This document shows, in pieces, positions 50,401 to 64,000 of a DNA stretch of 64,000 nucleotides (the stretch's first letter is position 1; each line of letters opens with the position of its first letter). The stretch lies in NCBI GenBank assembly GCA_017562135.1, contig QEYB01000290.1, forward strand, positions 434,001 to 498,000, in the 5' to 3' direction. The notes under the pieces are model-generated. The model did not search any database and was not told where the DNA came from. It saw only the letters and a program-made list of their open reading frames with translations. The translations under genes and the position numbers were made by a program. The stretch is from Dipylidium caninum. Lineage: Eukaryota > Platyhelminthes > Cestoda > Cyclophyllidea > Dipylidiidae.

Positions 50401-53080
50401 GCGTCACAAAGACGCACTTATTTACTATTTAATTGCCCTTCATATTTCCACATGAGGTGATAGTGCGTGACGACTTGGCAACAGTCGTAACTTGGCCAAA
50501 TAAACATGAATGTCCCAATAGTGTGACATATAATCGTGCATAGTCGGCGGTTCATCCACCCACTCACTTAAACGGTACACCACTTCATCGATCGGTGTAT
50601 TCCGGTAGGATGACGCGGCCCAAAAGTGGATCGATCGTGTTAGACCCAGGTACCACATTTATTGATCAGTTATCGATAATATATATTCATGGTGTGTTAA
50701 AGTATGGCGACGTTGAATAAAAAAGAGACGAGTGAAAATGCATTCGAGACTTTGGGCTGTAATCTGGGTGGAAAGCTGTGTCGAGCAGTGATGCGGGAGG
50801 CTGCCAAATCAACGAGGGTCACATCCGGCAGTAGACAATTACTCACTAGCGTGGGAGGATGCAAGTATGACTCAGTTGGGAGGAATGCGGTAGTCTGACT
50901 CAGTGCTCTCGTTTCACTGACGCCAAGTTGGCTTTTCAGCCTATTCACCTACAGTCCCCTTCTTCAATTTCAGGTCGGAATTAATTCGGATTTTTACTTC
51001 CTCATTCTTCTGTTTTTGCGACAAAATCTTCACATAACCTGCGGGATTATAGGAGGAACGGATTGCAAACCTAGGCAACGCTTAATAAATGTCGCCATGA
51101 AAAATAAGATCCTCGGTAACCATAGTAACCACCTGAATAAAACCATAGCTACGAGTGAATGAGTGTTGCAGCACAACTGCAAGGGGCGAACACTGGGCCA
51201 ATTGTCGTTTGGAATATTTTAATCCTAAGGTCCTAATCAGCGCATATATGCATTGAAAAAGTTTACTTGAACGTTTATTTTTGGTAATCACACGATTCCG
51301 TAGTATTTTACGGGGAAGCCGCGGGCATTAACGTAGCTTGTCAAAAAGCCAGCCAATCAGAAAGGAGGTGGGTGTTGCGAACCCACTGTAATTACTCATC
51401 GATCCCCGAGGGCAGAAGTTCTCCCACTTTTGCCACCATCCCTCGCCTTGTTTCATCTTAACTTACCATTTTTCACGCAAACATAAAAAATAACTCCTCC
51501 ATCAGATTTCAAGGCAACTTTGAAAGAGAGAGGGAGTTCACTTAAGAAGGGTTACCGTTTAATTGGAGGGCTAATACGGAGGTCGTATTTACGGAATTGT
51601 GACGTAACAGGGTACGTTCACCCACTTTCTGTGACAAGTGACTGTCAGAATATTTGAGCCAAGAGAAAGGTCGTTTAGGTGCCCAAGGACCTAAAATCCA
51701 CTCATCATTTCAGCGCCGTCCTCAGAGCAGGATGGTAAAAAAACGTGAAACCCAGGGTCATTAGTTGAGAATTCGCTTGGCGACATACTGAACCAGAGCG
51801 CATAAAAATTCATAGCTTGGCCACGAAGGATTCTAAATATGGTGCAATTGAAATACCGATCTTGTCATAGCGTCGTTGCCTTGTTGCTGGTCTAATGAAA
51901 TGAGACAAACACTGATCGTATGGAAGTTACTGAAGAGAGTTTCGTGTGATTGTGGCTTTTTACATGGAGAGGGAATTGAAGGCTGCGGCTGCCCCTCTAA
52001 GGCAAACTGTAGCAGCGAGTCTTGGGTTTAGCCGGTCGCCATCGCAACAGCTCTAGCAGCAAGAGGAGAGTGAGCGTTAGAGCCCTACAACAAACTTTGG
52101 ACTGTGATAGACCCAGGAACTGCTGCTGATAGATCAAATTCTGCTGAATCGTAAAGCCACCGCATGGAGATGACGAGTTAGAGGAATTGGGGTAACCGGA
52201 TCGTATAAGGACTGAAAAGGCCCTTCGAGGCGTTACACGGCGGCGTGGGTTTTGACATGAGAGCTTGCACCAATCCAATTTTCCCATTCACTGTCGATTT
52301 CGTGCAAATTCGTAACAGCATTGCAATACGCCAAATGTTTTTAATAAATAGGCCTGCTTTAGAACATTAATCCTTACAACATTCGCATGAGGGCTACAAT
52401 CAAACAGAGGATATTAGTTAGGGAAAGTGGAGAACAAAAGTGGTATGCGTCGAAAAGCTAGTGAATTGGTGAGAGGTAGGTTGAGGCCATGGACACATGT
52501 TTGAAAGCGAGGCAGAAGATAAGGTTTTGATAGACGACAAACAACAAAGAGGGAAAACGTCAGGCACGGGATCCACGTGGAAGATTAAAACAAATTGCGG
52601 AAAATATGTTCACTGTCGTGGCCACTTCGTAGGACGCCGACGATTTGAAACGGATATAGCTTCAAAGAAGTGACAACGCATGAAGAAAGGTCTCCCGCCC
52701 TGCCTCAGAGTAGGACGGCATAGCACTATGCCCTACAGCCCCCGACCCGTGAAAAACCGCTTAACCTCGTTTCGAAGTTGAGGTAGAAACCTGGGGCGGG
52801 GTTAGATGAAGGCGCCGCATTCCGAGCAAGGAGAAACCCAGGAGGGGCCACGTCGCCAGCTCTTCGAGGTACACTTGACGAGTTACAAACCACGGGCAAA
52901 AAGCACACCACGGTAAAGCCCAGCCCGCACAAGTTTAAAGGCCACGTAGCGCGCCCGTGTATGGGTGACGCCGCCCTAACGAGCGAAAAGTCAACCACCC
53001 GGCCCAGGAGAGTTGAGAACCGTCAACGACCACCAGCCAAGAAACCCATAACCATCAAATAAAGAGCCAATCTTGGGAAA
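47441..53080. other. Long intergenic region, no gene supported
   Basis: 5.6 kb of AT-rich DNA. It contains a perfect 11-bp hairpin at 48230-48262. There are unassigned frames at 49304-49771 (plus), 50440-50658 (minus) and 50704-50898 (plus). The last two lie back to back about 45 bases apart, and both start codons fall in an AT-rich stretch, but neither has a recognised domain or an in-phase partner exon. A GC-rich block lies at 52700-53050 downstream of beta-tubulin. No tRNA or rRNA was found. Confidence 0.4.
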
Positions 53081-53086
53081 TTTATT
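53081..53086 (-). terminator. Beta-tubulin poly(A) signal
   Basis: AATAAA on the minus strand (TTTATT on the plus strand), about 38 bases beyond the beta-tubulin stop codon. The position is right for a short 3' UTR. Confidence 0.55.
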
Positions 53087-53123
53087 CGACGACATGATAT
53101 TACTGGAGAAAAAAGTAGGACAG

Positions 53124-54525
<1,402 letters not shown>

Positions 54526-55465
54526 CTTCCAGCAGCCAACCAATCGAAATCTAAACTGTGCGGCACGCCTGACGGTTGTGATCAAATAATGACAATGTCA
54601 CGAAAGCATTAAAACAAAATTTTAATGAAAAATATTTACACTAAACATTAGTTGTGAGCCGTAGCTTTCATTAAATCTGTGCATTTGCTGGTTGGTAATT
54701 GGTTGTGTATTTGCTAGTATTACATAATGGGATATTTAGTAGAATAGTCATAGCGCGAAGAATACCCTCAACAAGGAACGACAAAAAATAATTCAGTATT
54801 TGAGAAAATAAAGCAGAACCGCCACAAATTGAGGTAACGCAGTCATCCAATCTGGAAACAAAAATAACGTGCATCACATGCTTGACATAAACACTGCACC
54901 GTCTGATAACCCACATTCACGAACATGAAACATTTGGTTTTGATTGATACCCACCATTTCCTACGGCCAACAACTATGATGCCCCATTGACGATCCACCA
55001 AATCTAAGGAAACAGCCCTAAACATTGCTACATGGCGTAATTTTAAGTCATAGGGAATCGCCAACCGAGTGGACTACAGTTGGGTAATCTCATATTCGTC
55101 CCCCGTTGACTATTTTCATACCCTCCTTGGAAGGCAAATTCATCAATTAGTTCGCAAAATTTACATCAACCCATGACATTAAGAACTAGGCGTTGCACTG
55201 TGTGCTCCATTAGGACCTTAAATAAGCTACAGTGGATGGAGGCAGAAAATATATTCAGCCCGAGTGATTTCAGTACAAAACCCACAACCCAGTCCACAAC
55301 TAACCACTACAGATTGAGAACGAGTGCATACGCGATTTTACTGCCTATATGAAACTCCTCATCACTAACAAATTACAAGAAATAACGAATATAGCAAAAG
55401 CACACTTTCATATTAGTACACAAACGTTAACATTCAACACGACTATTGACAATAAATAAACGGAC
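54526..55465. other. Intergenic between beta-tubulin and PARI-like gene
   Basis: It holds the beta-tubulin promoter and 5' UTR and the 3' flank of the next minus-strand gene. AT-rich, no exon recognised. Confidence 0.45.
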
Positions 55466-58400
55466 TTAGTTGGTCACTTTATTAACGCTTTCCTTAAGGA
55501 AGCGGACTATCGAGGGTTGATTAAATAAGGTGTTTCCACGTGCAGATCTCCTTTTGGTCGACTTAATGGATCGCTTCTTTAGGGATATCGGGATGCTGGA
55601 GTTGCTTTTCTTCACCTGAGCAACCTCAGTAACGTACGCTTAATTCGAATAATAAAGCTTTAAAGTTAAGGCAATACGAATTAAGGTGATATTGTCTACT
55701 AAAGCATTACAATAAAAAGCGCACATTAAAAGAATTCCCTATACGTTTGAATTACCGAGTAGATTAAATAAACTTTCCCCTAAATGAATTACATTTGTAC
55801 TGTTGATAAGTGAATATCGAAAACATTGCAACAAATAGAAAGTTGGAATAATTACCAGGGGGAAAAATTTCATTCTTCTTCTGCGAAATATCATTGTTAT
55901 TATCCCTGTCACTGGTACCGGCACCACCATGACGGCCATCGTCTTCATCGCCGAAGAGTAGCCTTGGCTTCTTCGCAGTAACAAAGGGCAGAGACGGCGG
56001 TTCCCCAATTCCTTTTTGTCCATGCCTCAAGAAAGAAAAAAAATCTAATAAAGTCTGTTGGGAAATAATTACCTTTCTTCCTTGTTACTTTTTCCTCTGG
56101 TATAGAGTAAAAGTTGAAACGAAATTACATGGTGTAAATCTTACTGATCAGCCTAAATATAAAGACTGCATTTAAACCAGATGAATTTAAAAGTACATCA
56201 CTTTCTGTTCAAAAGTGCGTCTTATTGTTACATGATTAAAATTAAGAGGCAAATCTATCCCCTTCCCATCGGGATAAGGTTAAGTCCACATGTTCGCGTA
56301 CTAGGATGGGGTGGCAGAGGAACATGTTGCGCAGAGGAGAGGGGTCTGCGTGCACGCATGGAATGGTGCGAAAGTCGATTGTGTCTCAACCGATGTAGAT
56401 ACTACGACTTTCAAGAGATGTTCACCAGAGTGAAAACTTCAATTCAAAAGTCAACCGCTTAAATTGCAACAACGTCGAAATCAACGGCTTTCGGACGGCG
56501 GTTCCGTGATCGCAACACATAAAGGAGTCATGCATTTCTAGAAATATTGAGCTTCTTGTAAAAGGCGCAGTTATTTTACATTCTTGAGATATTGCTAAGT
56601 TGAACCAGAAAATTGGGGGCAAGCAGGTGAATGGGGAATGAATAAAAAGGTCGAGAGGGTTGAATAAGTAGAAATAGGAGGGAAAAGACTAGCGACTTGC
56701 CTTGCCTCACCCCTGGCCACAGTTAAATTTAGTCGTGCAGAGATGGGAGAAGGAGACTCCGATTTAATCGTCGCCCATTCCAGATTTGATTGATAGCGTG
56801 CGTGTAGAGGGCGTTTCGGCTGAAAATAGCTAAGTCAGACAATCATTTTGGCAGAACCCCTAACAAACTGACTAAACCTACACCGACTCGAATTTAGGTG
56901 GTTGAAGGTGATGCAAAACAAAACTGAGTCTCGCCTGACAAGAGTACTTCCGCATTTTCCGAATGGAATACCCAGACACACCCTTCTTCGAAGCCTTAGC
57001 TGTCAATCATCGCACTGATTTAGCGCATCCCACCGAGTCAGAAACGAGAATAAATAAATTGGAGAAAAACATCACTCACGAGTTGCGCTACATTAGCTTC
57101 CTCGGATTTCGGTGAGTCCGTACAAATGATAGGCTTAGGAGTGAGATCAACAGAGCGTGGTGACTGGAAGAAGGCGGTAATAGTGCGCTGACCGATCGGC
57201 GTCTTGGGCGCACAAGAGAAAAAGTTGCTATTGGAAAAGTTGGATTGATCGGTAGGAGGTGTGGATACCTGTCCCGCAGCTTCAAAGACTAGGAAGAGAC
57301 GAGCCAGTCTGAAAGCCGCTCGGCCCTGAATCGATCCACCTAAATGAGTTGGCTAGGAAAAACAGTAAACACACAAATGAGTTAGTAACCGACTCGTTAG
57401 CACGTAAAACTTACATACCTAAGCCTTATCACTCACGCGGTTAGGAGTTGAAGTGAGAAGAGACTCTGCACCAGACACCAAAGGAGAGGAGGTTAGTACC
57501 TCCAGTGATGTGAACAGTCCCTCTTTGGCTTCGCGAACAACTTGAAATGGGCATCCCATGCCAGTAAAAGAGGTTGTGTTTTTTAGAGGTTCCTTGAACG
57601 CCCGCACGGCAGCAGTAAGACATGCACGGACGGCCGCAGCCGCTGATTGGGTGGACATACCTCCAAAGTGGCTGCTGGTGGCCAACGACAAATCATCACT
57701 GCTGTAACCGGAGAGAGCATCTTGACACGTTCGAAGGGTGTTAGCGAGATGAGCCAAGTTGGAAGCAGAGGGATGCAAGAGGCTGGCGTCGTATTCATTC
57801 AACGAAGAAGTTGCGACTGACCCTGTCATGCAAGCCGGGTAGGAGAGCACCAGCTAGATGTGCGAAAATATAACAGTGCGTTCTAAGGCAGTACAACAAG
57901 AGCTCGAAATACGACTACCCAAATTTGTTGTCGGAGTCCAATGACAGTGTAAATCTGTGTCCGTGGTTAAAAGTGAAGTTGTGGGTTGTGAAAAAATATT
58001 TCAGAAGATAATATTGAGTATTTTTAAAAGAAAGATGGAAGAGTATATAAGAATCATGTGTAAATATCATAAGAAAAACTAAAAAAACATTAGGTTAAAT
58101 TAAGCGGTGATGAGACCATTTTCAATAGGAAAATTCCCACTAACAGAATGCAGAAGCAAAATTAATGAAGGGAGACGTAGAAGACAAGAAAATTTAAAGT
58201 TGATGTGATTTGACTGAAAGCAATCCCAAATCTCGTTATTTCTAAAATATTAACTCAAATGAATGACGTTTTGACATATGGGTAAACTGGGGCCGATTAT
58301 CCAAGTTTCATAAAGCGCCAAAATACAGATGACATGTAGTATAAATCCAACCGGATTAAAAAACAAAATTTAAGTATAAGGGTTGTTTATCATTTGAAAT

Positions 58401-59896
58401 GCAAATGGGGAGAATAAAAATGACAATATTTACCTGACCGGGAAGGATCAATGAGTTCTTAGCCACATGACGGAGGACAGAAAAGAAGGACTTGCCAAAG
58501 CCACGAAATGGTTTGTTAATGATGAATGCCAAAGCAATTGTATTCTTGATATTTACAGCGACTGCCAAGTAGGCTAAAAGAGCCTGTTGCATAGGCTCGG
58601 ACTGAGATGCAACAGTAAAAATGGATTAGGTGACACTTACGTCCACGTACCGCTCCGATATGATAGAACAGAGCTGAAGGGAATGAAAAGGTCTAAGATC
58701 AGGCGTATTGACAAATCGCAAGTGGGGGACACCAATTTCGATCAGCAAAGTCAATGCCTGAGTCTAATTTTTGATATTTGAACCAACACCCAATACCTCA
58801 AACCAGGAGAGCTGGGATGATACTACTATGTACTCGGCACCATGTAAAGTTTCCATTAAAAGAGCGCTTTCCTCATATTCCAACTTTAGTGTCTTTAACA
58901 AATGAATTCGATCGATGACATTGGATTCAGTAAGTACTTGTTCGACAGCACGAACAAGTCCCGAGTAGTTGCCGGACTGAAAGAATAGTCTCTGCTTACA
59001 TATTTCGATCCAGAGCAAATTCAACTCCTCAGCAGAAAACTGCGTAAAGTCAAAAGGGTTCAGAGGGTGAGACGGTAGATCACATAGTCGGATTTTGCGT
59101 AATTTTTACCTCAAGGTCGCAACCAATATGTGATAAGGCTAGACAGAGGATATTTTGCTCATCTCGAGGGCCGATAAAGGTCTCGAAGGAATTATTTTCC
59201 AGGGAAAGAATTGAGTAGATAGAGTAAAGGAACAGAAGTAAGCATTGATGTCTAAAGACGGACTCCATACTATCGCTATCCGAACAGCCACATTGTCCAA
59301 TTTCGACCAAGTACATTACCACCTGCATAGAAGCATCCAGCAAAAGATATTCAAGATTTGAGCGCACATCGGCCGTATAAAAAAATAATAAGTCGTACCA
59401 ATCAAATGATACTCTGAAGGCTTAAAAACTTCTAACAGAGGAACGCGACAGTAAAGGATAAACTAAAATGTTATGTAATTGGTTTAAGTCGGCCACACCT
59501 TGAAAAGATTACTGACCGAGGCGACCACAAGAGAGCAACTAGCCCGCCGTATCCACCAGTAATTAAATACGGACGCTATACCTCGTGACACGCTATGCCA
59601 CCCATCAAAACAAATCGAGGGAACTAAACATTTAACTTAAAAGGCAGCGCAAATTCCCTCGACAGAAAACTTTTATAAGTCTTGCGGGCCTGATAAATGT
59701 GCCAAAGAGGTCTGCGTGTCATACGTGTAAAATTCCCAAATAACTAGATGCTTTACAACATTGCTTCGCTTCAACCGCAAGAGTATGGTTAAAGTAACAG
59801 TCGCTAGATTGCACTTTAACATTCAGCTTGTTAAATCCAATAAAAACTGAAAAATCTAATTAACCTTTACCTCAAGACACTTTTAACTTTTTCCAT
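55466..59896 (-). CDS. PARI/PARPBP-like PCNA-interacting partner
   Basis: Exons on the minus strand: 59896-59871, 59413-59110, 59039-58797, 58601-58434, 57853-57437, 57352-57080, 56025-55856, 55638-55466. In human cells PARI (PARPBP) binds PCNA and RAD51 and restrains homologous recombination at replication forks. The clearest match is exon 4, where NIKNTIALAFIINKPFRGFG parallels the human PARPBP segment NSKNDLAVAYILNIPDRGLG. Exon 6 has a canonical PCNA-binding PIP box, QRTITAFF, at residues 441-448. A second PIP-like QPSIVRFL, followed by a basic context, is near the C-terminus. Phases agree from exon 1 to 6 and between the last two. The join of exon 6 (phase 0) to exon 7 (needs phase 2) does not fit, so a further small exon or another splice site lies in 56026-57079. 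Length is about 590 residues, like human PARPBP (579). Confidence 0.75.
56026..57079 (-). other. Intron with probable unplaced exon of the PARI-like gene
   Basis: The flanking exons do not match in phase, so this 1.05 kb should hide one more coding exon (3n+2 bases) or an alternative splice site. I could not find it with confidence. Confidence 0.4.
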
Positions 59897-59956
59897 TCTG
59901 TCTGGGAGTTCAAACAACTGTCACTGTATGACTGACCGCATTCACTATTTGTCGCC
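59897..59956. promoter_or_regulatory. Bidirectional promoter/5' UTR region
   Basis: Only 60 bases separate the start codon of the PARI-like gene (minus, 59896) from that of EXOSC9 (plus, 59957). Both genes must start transcription within or across this stretch, so they probably share a divergent promoter. No TATA box is visible in it. Confidence 0.6.
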
Positions 59957-62565
59957 ATGCTCCTTTCAGAGGCAGAATGCACAACACTTACTCAGATGCT
60001 ATTATCTGGAGTTCGGCTTGACGGCAGGACCTTAAAAGAATATAGAGAAATTAATTTCCGTTTTCCAAGTGGTCATCCATGTGGCGGGTGCTGCATTGTA
60101 AATATTGGTTCTACTTCTGTCTTCGCCAAAGTGTCCACTGAAGTCGTCGAGCCGAAACACTTTAGACCAGCACAGGGGGTCGTTTTTGTCAACTTTGATG
60201 CCACCCTTCTGTCAACACTGGAAGGTGTGTATTACCTTAACTCTCATACCATGTCTTTAGATGTTTCTTCTGTTTAATTCTTCATCGCTATGTATAGGCG
60301 GTATAATTTACCGCCTGTTAGAGATTATTTAATTTTAAAGCGCACAAATAAACCCATTAGTGATTTTTCTCATGTCAGCCTGTGTGTATTTTCGTGACAG
60401 GTAAAAGGAAAGGCCGCAAAGGGGATGACGAAGGAAGACGACTTTCATCAGTTCTACAGACCTGTCTACGCGACTGCGTTGACCTCGATTCTCTTTGCAT
60501 TGTTGCATGGGAACGGGTGTTTGCTATTCGTGTTGATTTGAAGGCTCTTTCTTGCGACGGAAATTTGGGAGATTGTGGCGCTCTGGCCGCCGTCGCTGCC
60601 CTTGCCTCCTTCCGTAGACCCGATGTATTTGTTAATGATAGTGGAAAGGTGGGTTGATAATCCCAATCTATTTTGATTGTATTTGCTTATTATTCATTCA
60701 AATGCGCTTATTAGTTCACATTGACCTCTTCCTTTGAGCGATCCCACACATGTTTCTTTCTTTTACAGTAATACCTTAGGTATGAATAATACTTTATTTG
60801 GATTTGTGCTGCTTTGACTTGCTCTAATAAGTTTATTTGTAGTTTTCAGTTTTAACTTTTAAATAGCCTTGCTTAATTCGTCGAATTTAATTCGTATGAC
60901 TAAGTCATTTTAGCGGGCGTGATTTGTGTGCATTTATTTGACGCCTATTTCATGAAGATTTTTATTCGTTGACTTTGAACTTCACTTTTAATGATAAATC
61001 TTCTGTTTCTCGGGAAATTTCTTGCCCCGAAGTCGGTGGAAACATATAAAACATCTTTTGATCGAGTGTTGCAATCTCATTGTACCATTTTTAATATTTT
61101 TCCAACATTGGAATTTGGATAGCTAAGGGAAAGGTAATCTTCTAATGACTTTTGTTTAATTTCCTCTAATGTTTACCATTGAGAAACATGAATTAATCGT
61201 CTAGTGCACATCTACTTTTATTAAGGCCGTTACAGTTACTCACTTATTACTGGTCGAGTTGATTGCGTTCGAAATTGACGCGAAGTTACCTCTATATTTA
61301 ACTTTTCCGTAGTTTAATCATAATTCTACATTCTAGGGTGTTAGTGGGTTGGATACTAAGTATTGCATTAGTTATAGGCCCCTTGTGCATCAAACTGAAA
61401 GACATTTCTTTTTACACCTTGCTATTGATAATCATCTGAAACTGTATTTCTGGTAATGGTAATAGGTCGTCGTCGACACGGAAATGAAGCACCGTCCACC
61501 CGTTCGTATGAGCATGCGTCGGATTCCCGTGTTAGTAACTCTCGGCTTAACCTCGGACACCAAGGTAATCCTGCAGGATCTTACGCAGCGCGAGGAGGCA
61601 ATCATGACGGGAGGACGGGTGATGGTCGGTCTTACTGCTCATGGGGAACTCTGCTGTATTCACACTTCTGGCCTCACTACTCCCATTCGTCCGGAAAGTC
61701 TCTCTAGGTGGGCTCCTTACTTCTACTAACCTATGCATAATGATGAGGTGTAGCACATTTTGGTCTTCAGTTTCTTACGATATTGTTAGTCGTCGTAGAG
61801 AGAAGACACGAGTCTCCAAAAGACTGCTTATTCGGTCGCGCTGTGATCATGAAAGATGCGTAAAAAGCCAAATATTAGTTTATCCTACAAGTTTGGTAAC
61901 CTTCTTCTGATCATAATAGTTAATCTATAAAAATACACCTATTCTCGAATGAAGACTGCTTATGTAATCGCTTAATACACATCTTTAGATGTATAACAGC
62001 TGCCAATGCACGTGCCAAGTCCCTCGTAACTTTGGTTCACCGTGTCCTCGAAGGCCTTGAGCGTCAGCGGGCTGTTATGACAGCAGCTGCGGCGGCTCGG
62101 ACGAGTGATGTTAACCGAACGAATCAACTTTTACTCGATGTGCCTCTTATTCTCAGTTCAACCTCATTTTTGCCGGGTGGTGCCAACGCACCCCAAAGAC
62201 AGGTCACTATCGAAGATGGAGAGTTGATTGACTATGAGAACGAAAAGGAGGGAAACGAAGGATCTACTGGTTCTCACGACATGGACGTAGATATTTCAGT
62301 AGAACCCGAGAGAGAAATAAAATTAGTCGGAAGGGACCCATACGGTGTGATTGAAGTGTCAAGTTTATTGACTCAGCAGGAGAAGCCGAGTAATAAAACA
62401 GAGGAGAGTAACATGGACTTCCCCTTGATTGAATCGGATGCTACAGTTCTTGCTCGGTCTCTGTTGCCCCCCAGGATTACCAGACTAAAGGAGAAAAAGA
62501 GGATGCTTGTTGTGGATGAAGAGGAAGAGGAGGAAGAGGAAAAAGTGACTGTACAACTGTTATGA
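59957..62565 (+). CDS. EXOSC9: Exosome complex component RRP45 (EXOSC9)
   Basis: Four exons: 59957-60224, 60401-60648, 61466-61707, 61989-62565. They give 444 residues; human EXOSC9 has 439. It is an RNase PH-like ring subunit of the RNA exosome, which processes and degrades RNA 3' to 5' in nucleus and cytoplasm. The RNase PH domain runs from about residue 18 (RLDGR) through GCCIVNIGSTSVFAKVS, ESLC-like DSLCIVAWERVFAIRVDLKAL, and the FRRPDV segment near 165-170, into GRVMVGLTAHGELCCIHTSG. The C-terminal third is acidic (a run of Glu before VTVQLL), as in the family. Exon phases are 1, 0, 2 and all fit. The acceptor of exon 4 is CTTTAG at 61983-61988, because the CAG further down would break the frame. 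It is divergent from the PARI-like gene. Confidence 0.93.
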
Positions 62566-62721
62566 AGTATAATTTTATTTTCTAACACCTAGTTTAGTTG
62601 ATAGCATCTTATGCATTTAGCCGAACGGAGAAGAGAATGCCAATCCAAAAACGGGTTGGGAAAAAGGTGGGGGGTAGATACTGTGAAAAGAAAGTAAGGT
62701 AGTCGGTTTTCTGGCGTCCCG

Positions 62722-62727
62722 AATAAA
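62722..62727 (+). terminator. EXOSC9 candidate poly(A) signal
   Basis: AATAAA about 157 bases after the EXOSC9 stop codon, the first perfect one downstream on the plus strand. Confidence 0.5.
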
Positions 62728-64000
62728 TTTTCGTGATCGGAACGTGAGTTGTCGTTTGGCTTTGAATTTAGTGTTTGCATGTATGTTGCAGTTAAAAGTA
62801 ATGAAGGTAGCCGAACGTTCCCCACGAACTTGAGGGGCCACGGAAATGTGCCAACAGCCAACTCGGATGTTGGAGAATAATGCTGCCATTCTCGGCGCTT
62901 TTAAGTGACTTTTTACAGGGGGTCTTTCTAATTGACGATAAGGTTGGGAGTTTAGGCTAAGAATGGAGGTAAGCAGAAGAAACTCATGACTTTGATGGAT
63001 GACCGTTCAAGTATGGGCGTGAAAAGTAGGGCGAATTGGCGTCGAGCATTTGTTTGAGTGAGCACAAGTACTTCACTGCATGATTGCGGTGGCTGTAAAA
63101 CTCAATTCTGCATTTATCTATAATTATATAGATTTAAGATTTATTAGTGCATCTCAAATGAACTCAGAGACTAGCCTCCATTACCGCTTAGAAAGGCGTA
63201 GGCGGTTGTTGATGTGGTGGTCCTGTTTATATTTGTGACGTTGGCCAAATTGAAAACTTTCCTTGAGGGCGTGAAGGAAGAGAGCGGGGGTGGAGTTGAG
63301 GCCTCAGGTCAGACCGAAACTTGTGAGCTCTTTGCCGTCTGCCGATGGAATAAGGCTATTTTATTGCTGCTTACGACTAGATTTGGAGGCAACTTTTCGG
63401 CCGAGGTGGGGGATGGGATGAGTACGCATAATGTAGAGCATTTCGGTGATAGGGTGCGCATAATTGGAGATTGGAACGGTTTCTTCTCTTAGAGATTTTA
63501 GTACAACGAACAGTTGTTGCGGTGCAGGTTGATGACTGACGATTAATGTCAGATCTGCCTTAGTGTTATATGTTTGGTGAAAAAAAAGATCATTCCAATT
63601 TTATGGACCATATAATCCACGTTATTGATGAAAAACCGAAAATTGCCTCATAAAATAAAGCTTCCGGAAATATGTTTGCTTCGATGGTGGAAGAATTATG
63701 GGATATTAAATATTACTCAATAAAAAGATCTAAAGAAAGCACTACAAGTATAGAGAATGGTTAGTTTTACTCCAAAAATCTAGGCTTTTGTTCATAAAAC
63801 GATTTATAGAAGTAAAACAAAGGAAAGTGGACTGGAATTTTGAGCAATAAGGCGGGTTACTCAAAGTGCCGCTTAATACTTAAACTGCGTGCAAATAAAA
63901 AAAGTTCGCTAAAAATGGCTTTGGATGTTAATATTGTAAATGATTTCACGCATACCTTCTTATTTATCTAGACTCCTTCAAAGGAGCGTTTTTGAATACG
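62728..64000. other. Intergenic, no gene supported
   Basis: AT-rich flank with a frame at 63214-63492 (plus) beginning with a hydrophobic stretch but with no recognised domain. Nothing else was identified to the end of the window. Confidence 0.45.

Overview
The window looks like nuclear DNA of a parasitic flatworm, most likely a tapeworm. This is inferred from very short introns (32-39 nt in several genes), a cestode-like mix of genes, many GTGA/CACT, GA and GGGA microsatellites and decayed mariner elements. There are no operons, ribosome binding sites or CRISPR arrays. Species cannot be fixed from the sequence alone. Exons were assembled by hand from splice signals, reading phase and family similarity.

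Layout. 1-2.3 kb: AT-rich, no gene recognised. 2.3-3.6 kb (+): an intronless rhodopsin-like GPCR. 4.6-22.2 kb: a giant inverted repeat with two GC-rich arms of about 5.9-6.0 kb, nearly identical, around a 5.6 kb spacer. It is full of microsatellites and holds no gene I can name. 24.5-25.4 kb and 33.9-34.8 kb: two decayed mariner-like transposons. 25.7-32.2 kb (-): a bestrophin anion-channel gene in at least six exons, 5' end not found. 36.3-37.7 kb (-): a protein made almost wholly of twelve 34-residue Cys-rich repeats. 38.4-39.2 kb (-): LSM4 in five coding exons. 41.7-45.9 kb (-): thymidine phosphorylase in eight exons, with a second, homologous version of its first exon in intron 1. The whole gene is bracketed by a 0.5-0.7 kb inverted repeat. 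53.1-54.5 kb (-): beta-tubulin in three exons, with an apparent one-base deletion at the start of exon 2. 55.5-59.9 kb (-): a PARI/PARPBP-like PCNA-interacting protein, head to head (60 bp between start codons) with EXOSC9 at 59.96-62.6 kb (+). The rest is AT-rich intergenic or intronic sequence.

The recognised genes are mostly housekeeping: RNA processing and decay (LSM4, EXOSC9), replication and repair (PARI-like), nucleoside salvage (thymidine phosphorylase) and cytoskeleton (beta-tubulin). Two are membrane signalling or transport genes (GPCR, bestrophin) and one is a lineage-type repeat protein. They are independent transcription units apart from the PARI/EXOSC9 divergent pair. The most unusual structures are the giant inverted repeat, the duplicated first exon of thymidine phosphorylase inside its flanking inverted repeat, and the 12-unit repeat protein.
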